Origin: Desertivirga brevis
GTDB taxonomy: Bacteria; Bacteroidota; Bacteroidia; Sphingobacteriales; Sphingobacteriaceae
DNA: 64,000 nt
Reading direction: 5' to 3'
Assembly (NCBI RefSeq): GCF_017355835.1
Contig: NZ_JAFEWF010000001.1
Span: forward strand, 1,736,001-1,800,000
The number at the start of each line of letters is the position of its first letter. Positions within the stretch are counted from its first letter, which is position 1. Shown here piece by piece: positions 50,805 through 60,098 of this stretch. Below the pieces are notes generated by a model. The model did not search any database. It was not told the origin of the DNA and saw only the letters and a program-made list of their open reading frames with translations. The position numbers and the translations under genes are program-made.

Positions 50805-51568
50805 TACTCTCTGATATAATATTATTCTAAGTGTTAATTCTATATTATTAAGATTTTATTGCGGACTTAAGATGCAGAGAAAAGCAGAGGATCTAATTAT
50901 AATATAATTTTAATCAAGACTAAGTTGACCAGTGGGCCTCATTTATCTGGCACATCCTATAATGGTTAATCGGGTGCAAACGTGTTTTTGAAGGTGACGT
51001 ATTATAAAGATTCCTTATCATTCGCGATAGAGACCTTCCTTTACCATCTAAAAAATCATATTAATGCATAATTAATTTTAAACTAGAGAAATTGCAACGG
51101 AGACAACCGAAGACAGAAGTAATAAGAAGTGTTCCTGCCGTCTTAAGCTCACAAAAGATAAAAGAGGGATTGCTGAAACACCGGTCCTTTCAATATTTTT
51201 ATTTAACAAAAAATGAGACTGCTGATGAGAAGAGTCCCTCCGTCCGAAAATCAAGTTCATGTAGTAACAAAAGTCTTATATAAACCCTGTAGCGTCTACT
51301 GCAAATGTTTGTATTACTAGAACTAATGTTAAAATCGAGCAGGATCCTCTTAATTTTCGAGTTTCTCACAAAGCTGTCAACAAAAAGTTAGGATGAGTAA
51401 AATTCTGGTCGTAGGATTTAGAATACAAATTTCCTCGGTATTGTATTACAAGGCTAGTTTGCGGTAACTTTGTTTACCAAAGGCGGCCTTGCTTCCGGAG
51501 GCGGACCCTAAAATTTACCTTTTACAGAGCCCCTTATAACTCATTAATAGAAAACTACAAAAGCAATG
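50805..51568. other. Intergenic region, no gene seen
   Basis: About 760 bp upstream of the GH51 gene. The short frames at 51078-51283 overlap on opposite strands and neither looks like protein. It presumably contains the GH51 promoter; no clear TAnnTTTG was identified. Confidence 0.35.
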
Positions 51569-51607
51569 TTTTTAGAGCAGCAGGTAAGAGACCTGCTACT
51601 CTAAAAA
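51569..51607 (-). terminator. Rho-independent terminator
   Basis: A stem of about 16 bp (TTTTTAGAG-CAGCAGGT against ACCTGCT-a-CTCTAAAAA) with a 5-base loop, 32 bp after the stop of the cyclophilin-like gene on the minus strand. Confidence 0.85.
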
Positions 51608-51638
51608 TTTTCAATAAGCTGTTGTCTCGCTGTCACAT

Positions 51639-52121
51639 CTACAACTCGTATCGAACTCTGACATTTCCAGAACCCAAGGCAGACGCGAGTCCAGTCGGAT
51701 CATCAATGCGACCAATCCGGGTGTAGCTATATGAAGTAGGGAAGGATTTATAAAATAATACCAGCGTGGAAGAACCATAAAGCATAATATCACCTGCCTG
51801 AATCGTTCCTGGCTTAGAGGCCGATGAAGGTAAGCTACCAGGTAAATCAATGTACTTTTCATTCCCGTTTAATTCAATCATGTCTGCCGTTAACGGAAGT
51901 AAGGATCTGAGTTGAGCAGTGGTAGCATTTTCATAGAGCGTCGCCGTAAAAGTGCTGTTTCCAATCTTGATTTTCATCTTCGTTGTGTTTGTATTTGGGG
52001 CGTTATCCGGATTAGTGGGTGCACTGTTTTCAGGAGTATCCCCGGAGGTTCCTTTATCGCAGGAAGCTGAGATTGAAAAAAGGGAGAATACGCAGAAAAC
52101 CAGAATCAGTAATCTTTTCAT
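51639..52121 (-). CDS. Cyclophilin-like fold lipoprotein
   Basis: A 160-aa lipoprotein (lipobox SISASCDKG). After a low-complexity linker of Pro, Asn and Thr (about 28-47) comes a cyclophilin-like beta-barrel domain: MKIKIGNSTFTATLYENATT, IELNGNEKYIDLPGSLPSSA, IQAGDIMLYGSSTLVLFYKS and YSYTRIGRID. Such proteins often occur with cupin and AraC genes, as here. No isomerase active site is implied. Function unknown. Confidence 0.8.
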   Translation of the reverse strand: MKRLLILVFCVFSLFSISASCDKGTSGDTPENSAPTNPDNAPNTNTTKMKIKIGNSTFTATLYENATTAQLRSLLPLTADMIELNGNEKYIDLPGSLPSSASKPGTIQAGDIMLYGSSTLVLFYKSFPTSYSYTRIGRIDDPTGLASALGSGNVRVRYEL

Positions 52122-52327
52122 ATAAATTTTGTGTTTAAATGTTCCTATGCCTTTAGTGCTAATGGGTTTGATGCTAAGAATAAACGTTCTATTCGGTTTA
52201 ATTTTGATACGATGTTGTGAAATTACCCGAAGAAGGTGTCAATAGTAAGGATCATTTGATCAGAAATTCTCATTATGTATTTCAGTTAAAAATAACCTTT
52301 ACCGAATCACTCATATTTTACAAAACA

Positions 52328-52831
52328 TTATCTTTTATTATTGTATTCCTCATCGCTTACTTTCTTCAACCAGGTCACCAGGCCCTTTTGGGTGTCCGGC
52401 AGAATGTAAAGCTGTTGCATACCAATGGTGGGGCTGGCGCCATGCCAGTGCTCTACATTAGGAGGACATTTCACAACATCCCCCTTCTTAAGTGTTTGTC
52501 TTGCTTGTCCTTTAATCTGGTGATAGCCAACACCATCTGTAATGACTAGAATTTGTCCGGAGGGGTGGGTATGCCAATTACTTCTTGCTCCTGGTTCAAA
52601 GTATACATTTCCAATAACTGTATTATATATAGAATCTTGAGCAACCAGTCCAATGTTCCAGGCCTTACCTGTAAAATTTTCCGCCGGACCTAACTGACCT
52701 TTAGGAAAAATACTATCAATATAACCAGGGACACTTTTTGCAACCTGCGCCCCGCAGCTCAGTACGAAGGCGAAAGCAAAAGCAAACACCATAACAAGGC
52801 GACAAATCAAATTACTTCGTTTAAACTTCAT
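52328..52831 (-). CDS. Secreted cupin-domain protein
   Basis: About 167 aa from ATG 52831; the frame extends upstream from a TTG, but the MKFKRS start gives a real signal peptide (MVFAFAFAFVLSCGAQ). The cupin barrel shows metal ligands in SNWHTHPSGQILVITDGVG (motif 1) and NVEHWHGASPTIG (motif 2). It resembles small cupins linked to carboxymuconolactone-type or quinone-related functions. It lies downstream of the AraC gene on the same strand. Confidence 0.8.
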   Translation of the reverse strand: MKFKRSNLICRLVMVFAFAFAFVLSCGAQVAKSVPGYIDSIFPKGQLGPAENFTGKAWNIGLVAQDSIYNTVIGNVYFEPGARSNWHTHPSGQILVITDGVGYHQIKGQARQTLKKGDVVKCPPNVEHWHGASPTIGMQQLYILPDTQKGLVTWLKKVSDEEYNNKR

Positions 52832-52917
52832 AACCTTTGAGAATTGAATTACTAACACAAAGGTACTACTGCCACCAACCCAGGTGATAAAGGAATTCAA
52901 ACCAATCCTTAAGAAAT

Positions 52918-53796
52918 TCAAACCACCAAAGACCGAAGAGAGGTTGGATTTGTCCCCGTCATCCTTTTGAAGTAGTTATTAAAATAGGATGGATATTCAA
53001 AACCAAGAGCATAGGCTATATCAGCGATATTCCAGGCAGGATGTTGTAAAAGAGCTTTAGCTTCACTTATGACACGTTCGGCGATATGGACTGAAGTGGG
53101 CTTTCCGGTCACTTCCTTTACCGCCCGGTTCAGGTAATTAACATGAACGTTCAGGTTCTTTGCATAATCCTGCGCAGTCCTCAGCTCAAGAGGACGGTCT
53201 GCACTTTCGATCGGAAACTGCCTTTCAAGAAGTTCAAGAAAAACAGAAGTAATTCTTGAAGAAGCGTTTTTGTGCTGGTCATAATTGTCAGAAGGCTGCA
53301 GCTTTAAAGCTTCATGGATGATGAGATTAATATAATTACGAATAAGGTCATCTTTATGGACATAAGTAGTTTGTTGCTCATCTATCATCCTCTTAAACAA
53401 GCCATTTAAAAATATCCTCTGTTGCTCATTTATTTTTAGAATAGGAGTTCCTCCGATCCTAAACAAGGGAGACTGCTGGAGACTTTCAGAGCGGTCGGAA
53501 ACCTTAAGAAATTCTTCTGAGAAAAGGCAGGTGTAACCAACATAGGTAGTCGAGAGGGTTTCCCAGGAATAAGGTATATGTGGGTTTCCAAAAAACAAAA
53601 CTGTGCCTTCTGCTTCAAAGCTTCTGTCGGCATAATGAATAATACTCCTACCCGTGGTCAGGCAGATTTTATAAAAATCCTTCCTGCTGTAAATTCGCGT
53701 TGCATTGCTGTCGCTCTCTATCTGAAATACATTAAACCCTTTTAGCTTTAGTTCTTTATTGAACTCTGACACCTGACGCACTTCAGCTTTTCCCAT
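52918..53796 (-). CDS. AraC-family transcriptional regulator
   Basis: A 292-aa protein. A cupin-like sensor domain (about 15-170) ends with INLIIHEALKL. The C-terminal AraC helix-turn-helix pair spans about 190-290 (AQDYAKNLNVHVNYLNRAVK, ITGKPTSVHIAERVISEAKA and IADIAYALGFEYPSYFNNYF). It probably activates the adjacent cupin and cyclophilin-like genes. Confidence 0.9.
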   Translation of the reverse strand: MGKAEVRQVSEFNKELKLKGFNVFQIESDSNATRIYSRKDFYKICLTTGRSIIHYADRSFEAEGTVLFFGNPHIPYSWETLSTTYVGYTCLFSEEFLKVSDRSESLQQSPLFRIGGTPILKINEQQRIFLNGLFKRMIDEQQTTYVHKDDLIRNYINLIIHEALKLQPSDNYDQHKNASSRITSVFLELLERQFPIESADRPLELRTAQDYAKNLNVHVNYLNRAVKEVTGKPTSVHIAERVISEAKALLQHPAWNIADIAYALGFEYPSYFNNYFKRMTGTNPTSLRSLVV

Positions 53797-54006
53797 AGAG
53801 CAAAGTTATGAAATTCAAATACAACTTTAAGAAGTTGAAGACTCAGATTGCCTATGTAAAATATACTTCCGGCCGGGCGCTTCTTTAGTTTATGTAACAG
53901 GTTGAGAATTTGCCTATGGACAGTATATTGGGCGAACGCTCTCACTTTTATATCTATTCTCTTAAGCCTTGAACCAATTCACACAAAGCTATTTTCAGCT
54001 ACACTA

Positions 54007-54336
54007 TCAATCCTGCCCCTTAACAGACTTTGAAATTATAGATATCATGCCAGTAAGAGGACATTGAACCCTGTCAGAAACTCTGCTTTTAATAAAATAA
54101 CCCAGTTTCGAATCATATCCTAAAATATCATTTGCTGTAAGAACTCTATAAGCGTTCTCTATTATAAGCGGAGAAACGCCAGTGGCACTACCGAGCTGTT
54201 TCGCGGATGGCATGGTTCCGTTCGCAAACCTGCCTGCACGTAAATCTTTCTGCAGAAGGTAGGCCACCTGCAGAAAGAAAGGAAGTTCAGAAGCATAATT
54301 AAGATTGAGTTCAAATGTGTGTTTGTCGGTATTCAT
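54007..54336 (-). CDS. Small GntR-family regulator (YtrA-like)
   Basis: A 109-aa protein with only a winged-helix domain: PFFLQVAYLLQKDLRAGRFA, MPSAKQLGSATGVSPLIIEN and RVLTANDILGYDSKLGYFIK. Lacking a large effector domain, it is like the short YtrA-type regulators that usually control ABC transporters. No transporter is adjacent, so the target is unknown. It also ends with an atypical tail (MISIISKSVKGQD). Confidence 0.75.
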   Translation of the reverse strand: MNTDKHTFELNLNYASELPFFLQVAYLLQKDLRAGRFANGTMPSAKQLGSATGVSPLIIENAYRVLTANDILGYDSKLGYFIKSRVSDRVQCPLTGMISIISKSVKGQD

Positions 54337-55312
54337 TCCTGAGCCTTAATAAGTCACTTAATTGCCCCACTAAGATATGAGGCAACACTTTGATACATGA
54401 GGGAGAAATCATCAATAAAGCGGGGGGAGTTTGTCAAATTGGAAGTTAATCTCTAAGCCTCCCTATACCGGCAATCACTGCCTCTTGCCTAATGATGGTA
54501 TCAAAAAAAATAGGTCATAAGAATTAACCCGGAGTAGAAAAGCCTAAATGTCATGAAAGAAGCGGATCAAATCAAGCAAACGGTGTAAAAAAAAGCCAGC
54601 CTTTGGGAGAGGTCTGACTTTTGAATGTAACCAATAGTATAGAAAGGATAAGTAAGGAAAGCCTCTATGAATGTGCCTTACATGACGCTAAATTATAGAA
54701 TATAAAAAGGGACGATGAGGGGTAAGAAGTAAAAAAAGAAGGGTCAAAATGTCAAATTCCAACAATTTCAGTTCAAATACTCGGTAATGGTTTCTAATTC
54801 CCGGGACTTACTGCGTGCAAGCGGCTATACTTACCTCTGCCTCCGGCATTCCGGACTATAAGCATAAAGCCTAGAAACAGTGGTCAGTCATTGCATTGCC
54901 TCAGATGGTTAAGTAATTCGATTGAAGGTAGATTTTGATGAAGGACGAGAAGCCGGACCTCGGGCTCTTTTCAGAAGTACTGACAAACTCTTCTGATATT
55001 TAAGACCCTCCCGTCTATAATAATAAAGCTCTGTCAATTTGGAAAAATATAGAATCCTCTATCCTTAAAATAGAAAGCTGGGGCAAATGCACTTAGATTT
55101 CCTGGGAATTTACCACTCGCCCCTTTCATTCTAACAATACGTCCCTCACTTGGCACTGGTAAAAATCCGACTTTCGCTTTACTAACTCACCAAATTGAAA
55201 CAGTAGCGCAGCCTCGAAGCGAAGCCTCCTACTTACCTGTAACCAGAAGCTAACCAATACCTCCTCACGCCACCTGACACTTATTGTAAGAGCGTAAAAA
55301 CTCACATTAATT
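54337..55312. other. Intergenic region, with one terminator-like hairpin
   Basis: Almost 1 kb with no protein-like ORF. A hairpin lies at 54587-54617: on the minus strand, complementary arms around CCTCTCCCAAAGG are followed by a run of eight T (54594-54587), and TGTAACCAATA is at 54626-54636. This resembles the 3' end of a small minus-strand RNA. The rest has no recognisable elements. Confidence 0.4.
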
Positions 55313-56833
55313 ATGAAAATGAAAAAAAAACTAACGTTAATTATGAAATTTAAAAGAAAACTAACCCTATTGGTCGCCGCCTTGCTAGTGTGCTTCGGAT
55401 GTTCAAAAGACAAAACAACACCTGAAAACGAAATTGAGCCCGGGCCGGACTCGAAGGAGAATAATAGTGCCACTGTTTCCGGAATAGGCGCAGCTGGGAT
55501 AGCAGGAGTAAACTGGTCGGATGCCCGAGATAACTTTGTAGATGGATGGATCATTCCATGTGGGCTGGAACACACAGATAGTTATACTACAGTTTCAGCT
55601 AAAGCTAATACCATTCTCACCGGTTTTCAGACGAATATGCCGGGAGTAAATACATTGAGAATCGGGATCAACCCCGCCACCGTTGGTGAATCCTGGTGGG
55701 GAGCCTACTCGGGGGTCATCGACAGGGCTTTGAGCAAGAACATGAAAGTCATTATTGCATGCTGGGAAGGCGCTTCCTCAAGAAATGGCAGGATTGATAA
55801 CATTTCTCAGTTCTGGCCGATGTGGCAGACCGTCGTAACGAAGTATCAGGGTAACAGCAATGTATACTTTGAAGTATTTAACGAGCCGTGGGGCTACACC
55901 TTGTCAGAGCTTTCATCAATCTATGTTGAATGGCTTTCCCGTTATCCTGGAGTACCTCGTGGACGCATACTATTAGGCGGGACAGGGGCATCTCAAAACG
56001 TAACTGGCATTGGTGCTGATAGCCGCTTTAACGGTTGCCTGCTTGCCTTACATAACTATTCCTTCTGGGGTAATTACGACATGGCAGGTTGGGAAGCAAA
56101 TTGGCGTGCAAACTACGGCAGTTATGCCTCCAGGACTGTAGTTACAGAATACGGGGCGACCATGACTAATGGAAAAAACTATAACGGGCCTATCGGAAAC
56201 GATAATGAGATAGCCTTTATAGTGGGTGCTACCAATGTTTTCAGAGCTGATGGTGTTGCCAGTGTATATTGGGCTGGCTTGTGGGATAATGACCCTTATG
56301 CCATTCAAACCAGAAGTGGCACTGGAACTAACATGACCCTGACTACAAACAACGTTTCCGGATTGTCCCGAATTCGGTATGCCTGGGGCGAGGGAAGTTC
56401 GTTTAACTCCACGGCCTATTATCGCCTGGTAAATCGCAACAGTGGTAAGGTTTTGGATATTAGCGGAAGCGCGACAACGAACGGTGCAAGTGCTATCCAG
56501 TGGGCATGGGGCGGAGGCAACAACCAGCAATGGCAACTCATTAGTACAGGAGGTGGATATTTCCGTATTATTAACAGGAATAGTGGACAGGCTCTTGACG
56601 TAAACCAAAGTTCAACAAGTGATGGCGCTGGTATAATTCAGTGGCCATGGAACGGAGGCTACAACCAGCAATGGCAGATAGTTGACATCGGTGGTGGCTT
56701 TTATCAGATTGTGAATCGTGCTACAAGAAAAGCCCTTGATATAAGCGGAAGCGCAACAACTGATGGCGCAAGCGCCATACAGTGGACCTGGGGAGCAGGC
56801 AATAATCAGCAATGGCAGATTATCCAGCAATAA
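55313..56833 (+). CDS. GH5-type endoglycanase with ricin-B lectin (CBM13-like) domain
   Basis: A 506-aa lipoprotein-type enzyme (lipobox LLVCFGCSK). A GH5-like barrel (about 60-370) has acid/base E191 in VFNEPWG and nucleophile E279 in VVTEYGATM. A C-terminal ricin-type trefoil (about 375-506) has three similar repeats, each with KxLDISGSAT and NNQQWQ. GH5 covers many beta-glycanases; xylan or mannan cleavage would fit the locus, but specificity is unknown. Two starts are possible (55313 and 55343) because the start region is tandemly duplicated; 55343 gives a normal signal peptide. Its plus strand is opposite to the SusCD operon. Confidence 0.85.
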   Translation: MKMKKKLTLIMKFKRKLTLLVAALLVCFGCSKDKTTPENEIEPGPDSKENNSATVSGIGAAGIAGVNWSDARDNFVDGWIIPCGLEHTDSYTTVSAKANTILTGFQTNMPGVNTLRIGINPATVGESWWGAYSGVIDRALSKNMKVIIACWEGASSRNGRIDNISQFWPMWQTVVTKYQGNSNVYFEVFNEPWGYTLSELSSIYVEWLSRYPGVPRGRILLGGTGASQNVTGIGADSRFNGCLLALHNYSFWGNYDMAGWEANWRANYGSYASRTVVTEYGATMTNGKNYNGPIGNDNEIAFIVGATNVFRADGVASVYWAGLWDNDPYAIQTRSGTGTNMTLTTNNVSGLSRIRYAWGEGSSFNSTAYYRLVNRNSGKVLDISGSATTNGASAIQWAWGGGNNQQWQLISTGGGYFRIINRNSGQALDVNQSSTSDGAGIIQWPWNGGYNQQWQIVDIGGGFYQIVNRATRKALDISGSATTDGASAIQWTWGAGNNQQWQIIQQ

Positions 56834-57615
56834 GTTGATGATTTAATATTAATTTTCAAGAAGGGGTAACCAACGTTATCTCTTCTTTAATTTACGGCTC
56901 CCCTGGCGTGCTTAATATTAAGAACATATCCGGCTATAATTGCCAGTATAAAGTTACAGCCCTAAAAGCTTTATTAATCCTGTCCATTTAATCTCCTTAA
57001 AGCCTAAGCAATTAACATAAGCTAAGGCAATTCTCTCACATAAATATACCTTGCAACCTTTCATTCCATCCCGATTTCGAATCTAGGGGATGTGATGCCT
57101 TTTTAAAAGAATAGTATTACACATGCATAAAGACGAAAATAAAGATCGGATAAACAGAGGGTATTAAAGAGCCAACAGCTGATTCAATTAATCTCAAAAC
57201 ACTTCCATAATCACTGGATGCTAAGTAAGGAACAGTAAAATCCTTACCAGGACACAGCACTAGAAACGGATGCGTAATTGAGTTATTAATCGCAGAATAA
57301 GATGATGTGGTTTCTAAAAGGGAATTGCCCTGAAGCGGTGAACCAGGACATCGGAGGTGGGCCCTTGCTATAAATCTGTCTATTTAGTTTTACAGATGCC
57401 TATTCCTTTTCCTCATTAGTCGCATTAGTCTTTTAATTACAAAGTCCAGCCTATGGGAGGCTGGACCTATTATATAACCAATTTAAGAAAGGACAACTTA
57501 ATATGTTTAAATCCATATTTCATTTTGTTCAGAATCAGGCTTAGTCCATCCGGCAAAAGCTATGGACCAAGACCTCTTAGAGGACAAAATGAAGTTTGGT
57601 AAAACGCTTATTTGT
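56834..57615. other. Intergenic region with one hairpin
   Basis: About 780 bp. GTCCAGCCT (57444-57452) pairs with AGGCTGGAC (57458-57466); TAACCAAT is at 57475-57482. It could terminate GH5 or GH43 transcripts (both stop towards this gap), or end a small RNA. Otherwise nothing. Confidence 0.4.
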
Positions 57616-58584
57616 TTACCGAAATACATTCTTCGCTCTTGGCCTTATTTTCAAAATGTTACCATCCCCGTCAAACTTTAAACTATCAAGGCATAACTGT
57701 CGCAAAACGTAAGCTTCCTTCTGTGGGAATATCCGGTGATAGAGGATATAGTCCTGCCCTTTCTCCTGGAAAACGGTGTGGTGTCCAGGTCCAATAATAG
57801 TGCTGTCAGCAGAAGTTGTTAAGATCGGGCTGTTAACTCCCTTTTCAAAAGGACCGAAAGGAGTTTTTCCCACGGCATAACCTACTCTGTAGGTTGCATC
57901 GATCGCCTTCCCCTCTGAAAACATTAGCAGATACTGATTATTTCTTTTTATCATATGCGGTCCTTCGAAATATCCCGCAGGTGTAACCTCCTGAGGTTTT
58001 CCGTCAAAAGAATACATATCAGCTTTCAGTTTAACCGCCATGCACTTTCCATTTACCCAATTAAAACCAGATCCCCAATATAAATAAGCCTGACCATTGT
58101 CATCAATAAAACAGTCAGAATCAATAGTATGCACGTCAGGGAAGTCTTTAGATGAAATTAAGGGTGAATTATCTGCCTTCAGGTTCTTCCAGGGCCCTAG
58201 AGGGGAACTGCTCACCCCCGCCCATATTTCACTTCCTACTGAAACATACATATAGAATTTATTGTCAACTCCCCTCACCACTGAAGGGGCCCATACCTTC
58301 GCGTCGCTGGCAGTGGGACTTACACAGGCTTTTGTGGTTGGCCAATTTATCTGATGTCGTTGGAACTTCTTAAAATCCCTTGTTGAAAAAACTGCCAGTT
58401 CATCGCCGCCCCATGGATCTATGGTGGCATAAATGTAGTAAGTGCCTTTATCCTTTACCACAGTCGGGTCGGCAAAGTAACCGGGCATAATTGGATTCGA
58501 AATCTTCTTTTGGGATGCACAGCCAAAAGTTATGAAAAGAAAGCAAACCAGTAATTTTAAATAAATGCGTGTTCTGTTTTTCAT
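57616..58584 (-). CDS. GH43 family glycosidase (xylosidase/arabinofuranosidase type)
   Basis: A 322-aa lipoprotein-like enzyme (FITFGCASQ). The five-bladed propeller has base D39 in YFADPTVV, the pKa-modulating Asp in IDSDCFIDDNGQ (about 154-165) and acid E207 in GYFEGPHM. The form NPIMPGYFADPTVV is typical of the beta-xylosidase/arabinanase groups. It is the last visible gene of the SusCD operon on the minus strand, though a hairpin (58781-58813) precedes it. Confidence 0.9.
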   Translation of the reverse strand: MKNRTRIYLKLLVCFLFITFGCASQKKISNPIMPGYFADPTVVKDKGTYYIYATIDPWGGDELAVFSTRDFKKFQRHQINWPTTKACVSPTASDAKVWAPSVVRGVDNKFYMYVSVGSEIWAGVSSSPLGPWKNLKADNSPLISSKDFPDVHTIDSDCFIDDNGQAYLYWGSGFNWVNGKCMAVKLKADMYSFDGKPQEVTPAGYFEGPHMIKRNNQYLLMFSEGKAIDATYRVGYAVGKTPFGPFEKGVNSPILTTSADSTIIGPGHHTVFQEKGQDYILYHRIFPQKEAYVLRQLCLDSLKFDGDGNILKIRPRAKNVFR

Positions 58585-58780
58585 TATTGTGTTTATACTT
58601 ATTCTATTTATTGCTAGTAAAAGGGACCTTGGAAAGTAACCCTTTGATTTTTCAACTTTTTCTTGCGGTAACTAACTTCTGGTAAAAACTGACCGAACGT
58701 TCTTTCTGGAGGGTAAATACGAGCTTATTTAACTTGTCCTTATAAATCAAGATATCAATATACTATACTGATAACGGTAA

Positions 58781-58813
58781 TTAAGGTGCTGGCAATAACT
58801 TCCGGCACCTTAA
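58781..58813 (-). terminator. Hairpin between the DUF4998 and GH43 genes
   Basis: TTAAGGTGC (58781-58789) pairs with GCACCTTAA (58805-58813), extended by GG/CC. It could attenuate transcription from the SusCD genes into GH43, or mark the end of the operon. Confidence 0.6.
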
Positions 58814-58834
58814 ATCAGGCCTCTGTAGTTAAGT

Positions 58835-60064
58835 TTACAAAGCATCAAGCTTCAACAGCCTAAATGCTCTGGCTCGGAAGAATTCGCCTCCCCATTCTCC
58901 TCTATCTTTAGGATTCGTTAATGAGGCCACTAAACCAATCGAAACCTTTTTTGACTCTTTTAGCTCAAAACTTATCCTGTGAGTACCAGGTGTATTTGTT
59001 CTGGCATAGGCCAGAGAGGATTCTATTGCTTCAATATTGCTGATTTCATTACCTTCAGTTGCTACAAGATAAAAACGTCCACCAGCAGAACAGTCTGCAA
59101 CATCTAACTCTATCATATAATGTGCTGCAGGCAATTCCGGAGATTGATAAACTTTTCCATTTGTAAACGAGTCCAGGTTGTCCCATGACCACCCTGCTTC
59201 CATGGAAATTGAACGATGCCAAAGATCCACACCGCCATAACTCTTGCCGTCCGTATGTTTGTAGTTTTTTACGGCAGCATTTGTGATCCAATTTGCAGGG
59301 ATTGCCCACCTTGGAGACTCAGCCGAGGTAGCAATAGGATTTCGGGCATTAGGAAGAAATGCTGATGTCTCGTCTTTATAAATACCCGCAGTTTTGTAAT
59401 CAGTAAAAAAAGTGTCTATGTTATTAACGGGCTGGTAAGCGGTCCTGTATTTGAACGTTTTTGCTACCGGATCTAAATCGCCGATAGTAGCCACATCAGC
59501 CGTTGCTAAGACTTTTACAGTTTTTTCTCCTGAAGTTGACTGGTACTGAACCTCTGTAAACAGGGGATTCGTTGTTAAATCCGCCGCTACCCAATTGATA
59601 GTTGTAGCTGTATTAACATTTACAGCATTTGTTACCACTCTGTTAGCAATAGATTTTTGATAACGAGTTCCTAAAGCAGTCCCAGTAGCGTAAACTGGCA
59701 CCGACCTGTTCCCCTGGGCATCGTAGGTGTACATGATATAACTCCTAAAGCCCTCTGAGGCAGGCAATATGTAGGAAAACGCTCTCCCCTTACTTACATC
59801 AATCGGTACCTCTACTGAATCCGTCCTATTATTCCAGAATATTCTTGCTTTAACAATTTTCGGATCCGCCGGCAGCATAGCGGTTATTTTGATCCTTTCA
59901 TTCCCCGAATAGATCCTCACTGAGTCTAATTTTCCGGAATAAGCTATTTCGCCGTTTTCTGTATACTTTTTGAACTCATCCCACTTTGCGCACGAAGTGA
60001 ATATGCTGATGACGCCTGCAATCGCGATCGTCATCTTAAATGTATTGAATAATCTTATTTTCAT
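58835..60064 (-). CDS. DUF4998 domain lipoprotein
   Basis: A 409-aa lipoprotein-type protein (ISIFTSCAKWDEFKKYTENG). The DUF4998 region follows (about 35-230, SVRIYSGNERIKITAMLPAD and ARIFWNNRTDSVEVPID), with a C-terminal beta part (LWHRSISMEAGWSWDNLDSF, HRISFELKESKKVSIGLVAS). DUF4998 proteins usually sit beside SusCD and DUF4959/DUF5000 proteins and are probably surface glycan-binding. No enzyme motif is seen. Confidence 0.8.
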   Translation of the reverse strand: MKIRLFNTFKMTIAIAGVISIFTSCAKWDEFKKYTENGEIAYSGKLDSVRIYSGNERIKITAMLPADPKIVKARIFWNNRTDSVEVPIDVSKGRAFSYILPASEGFRSYIMYTYDAQGNRSVPVYATGTALGTRYQKSIANRVVTNAVNVNTATTINWVAADLTTNPLFTEVQYQSTSGEKTVKVLATADVATIGDLDPVAKTFKYRTAYQPVNNIDTFFTDYKTAGIYKDETSAFLPNARNPIATSAESPRWAIPANWITNAAVKNYKHTDGKSYGGVDLWHRSISMEAGWSWDNLDSFTNGKVYQSPELPAAHYMIELDVADCSAGGRFYLVATEGNEISNIEAIESSLAYARTNTPGTHRISFELKESKKVSIGLVASLTNPKDRGEWGGEFFRARAFRLLKLDAL

Positions 60065-60098
60065 ATTTATGAAATTGAAATTCGTTTACTCTTCGTTA

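Noticed and set aside
51078..51283. Overlapping 60- and 63-codon ORFs on opposite strands
   Set aside because: Mutual overlap, no motif, AT-rich intergenic DNA.
55126..55575. 149-codon minus-strand ORF
   Set aside because: Antisense to the start of the GH5 gene; Phe/Val-rich run comes from the poly-A start region.
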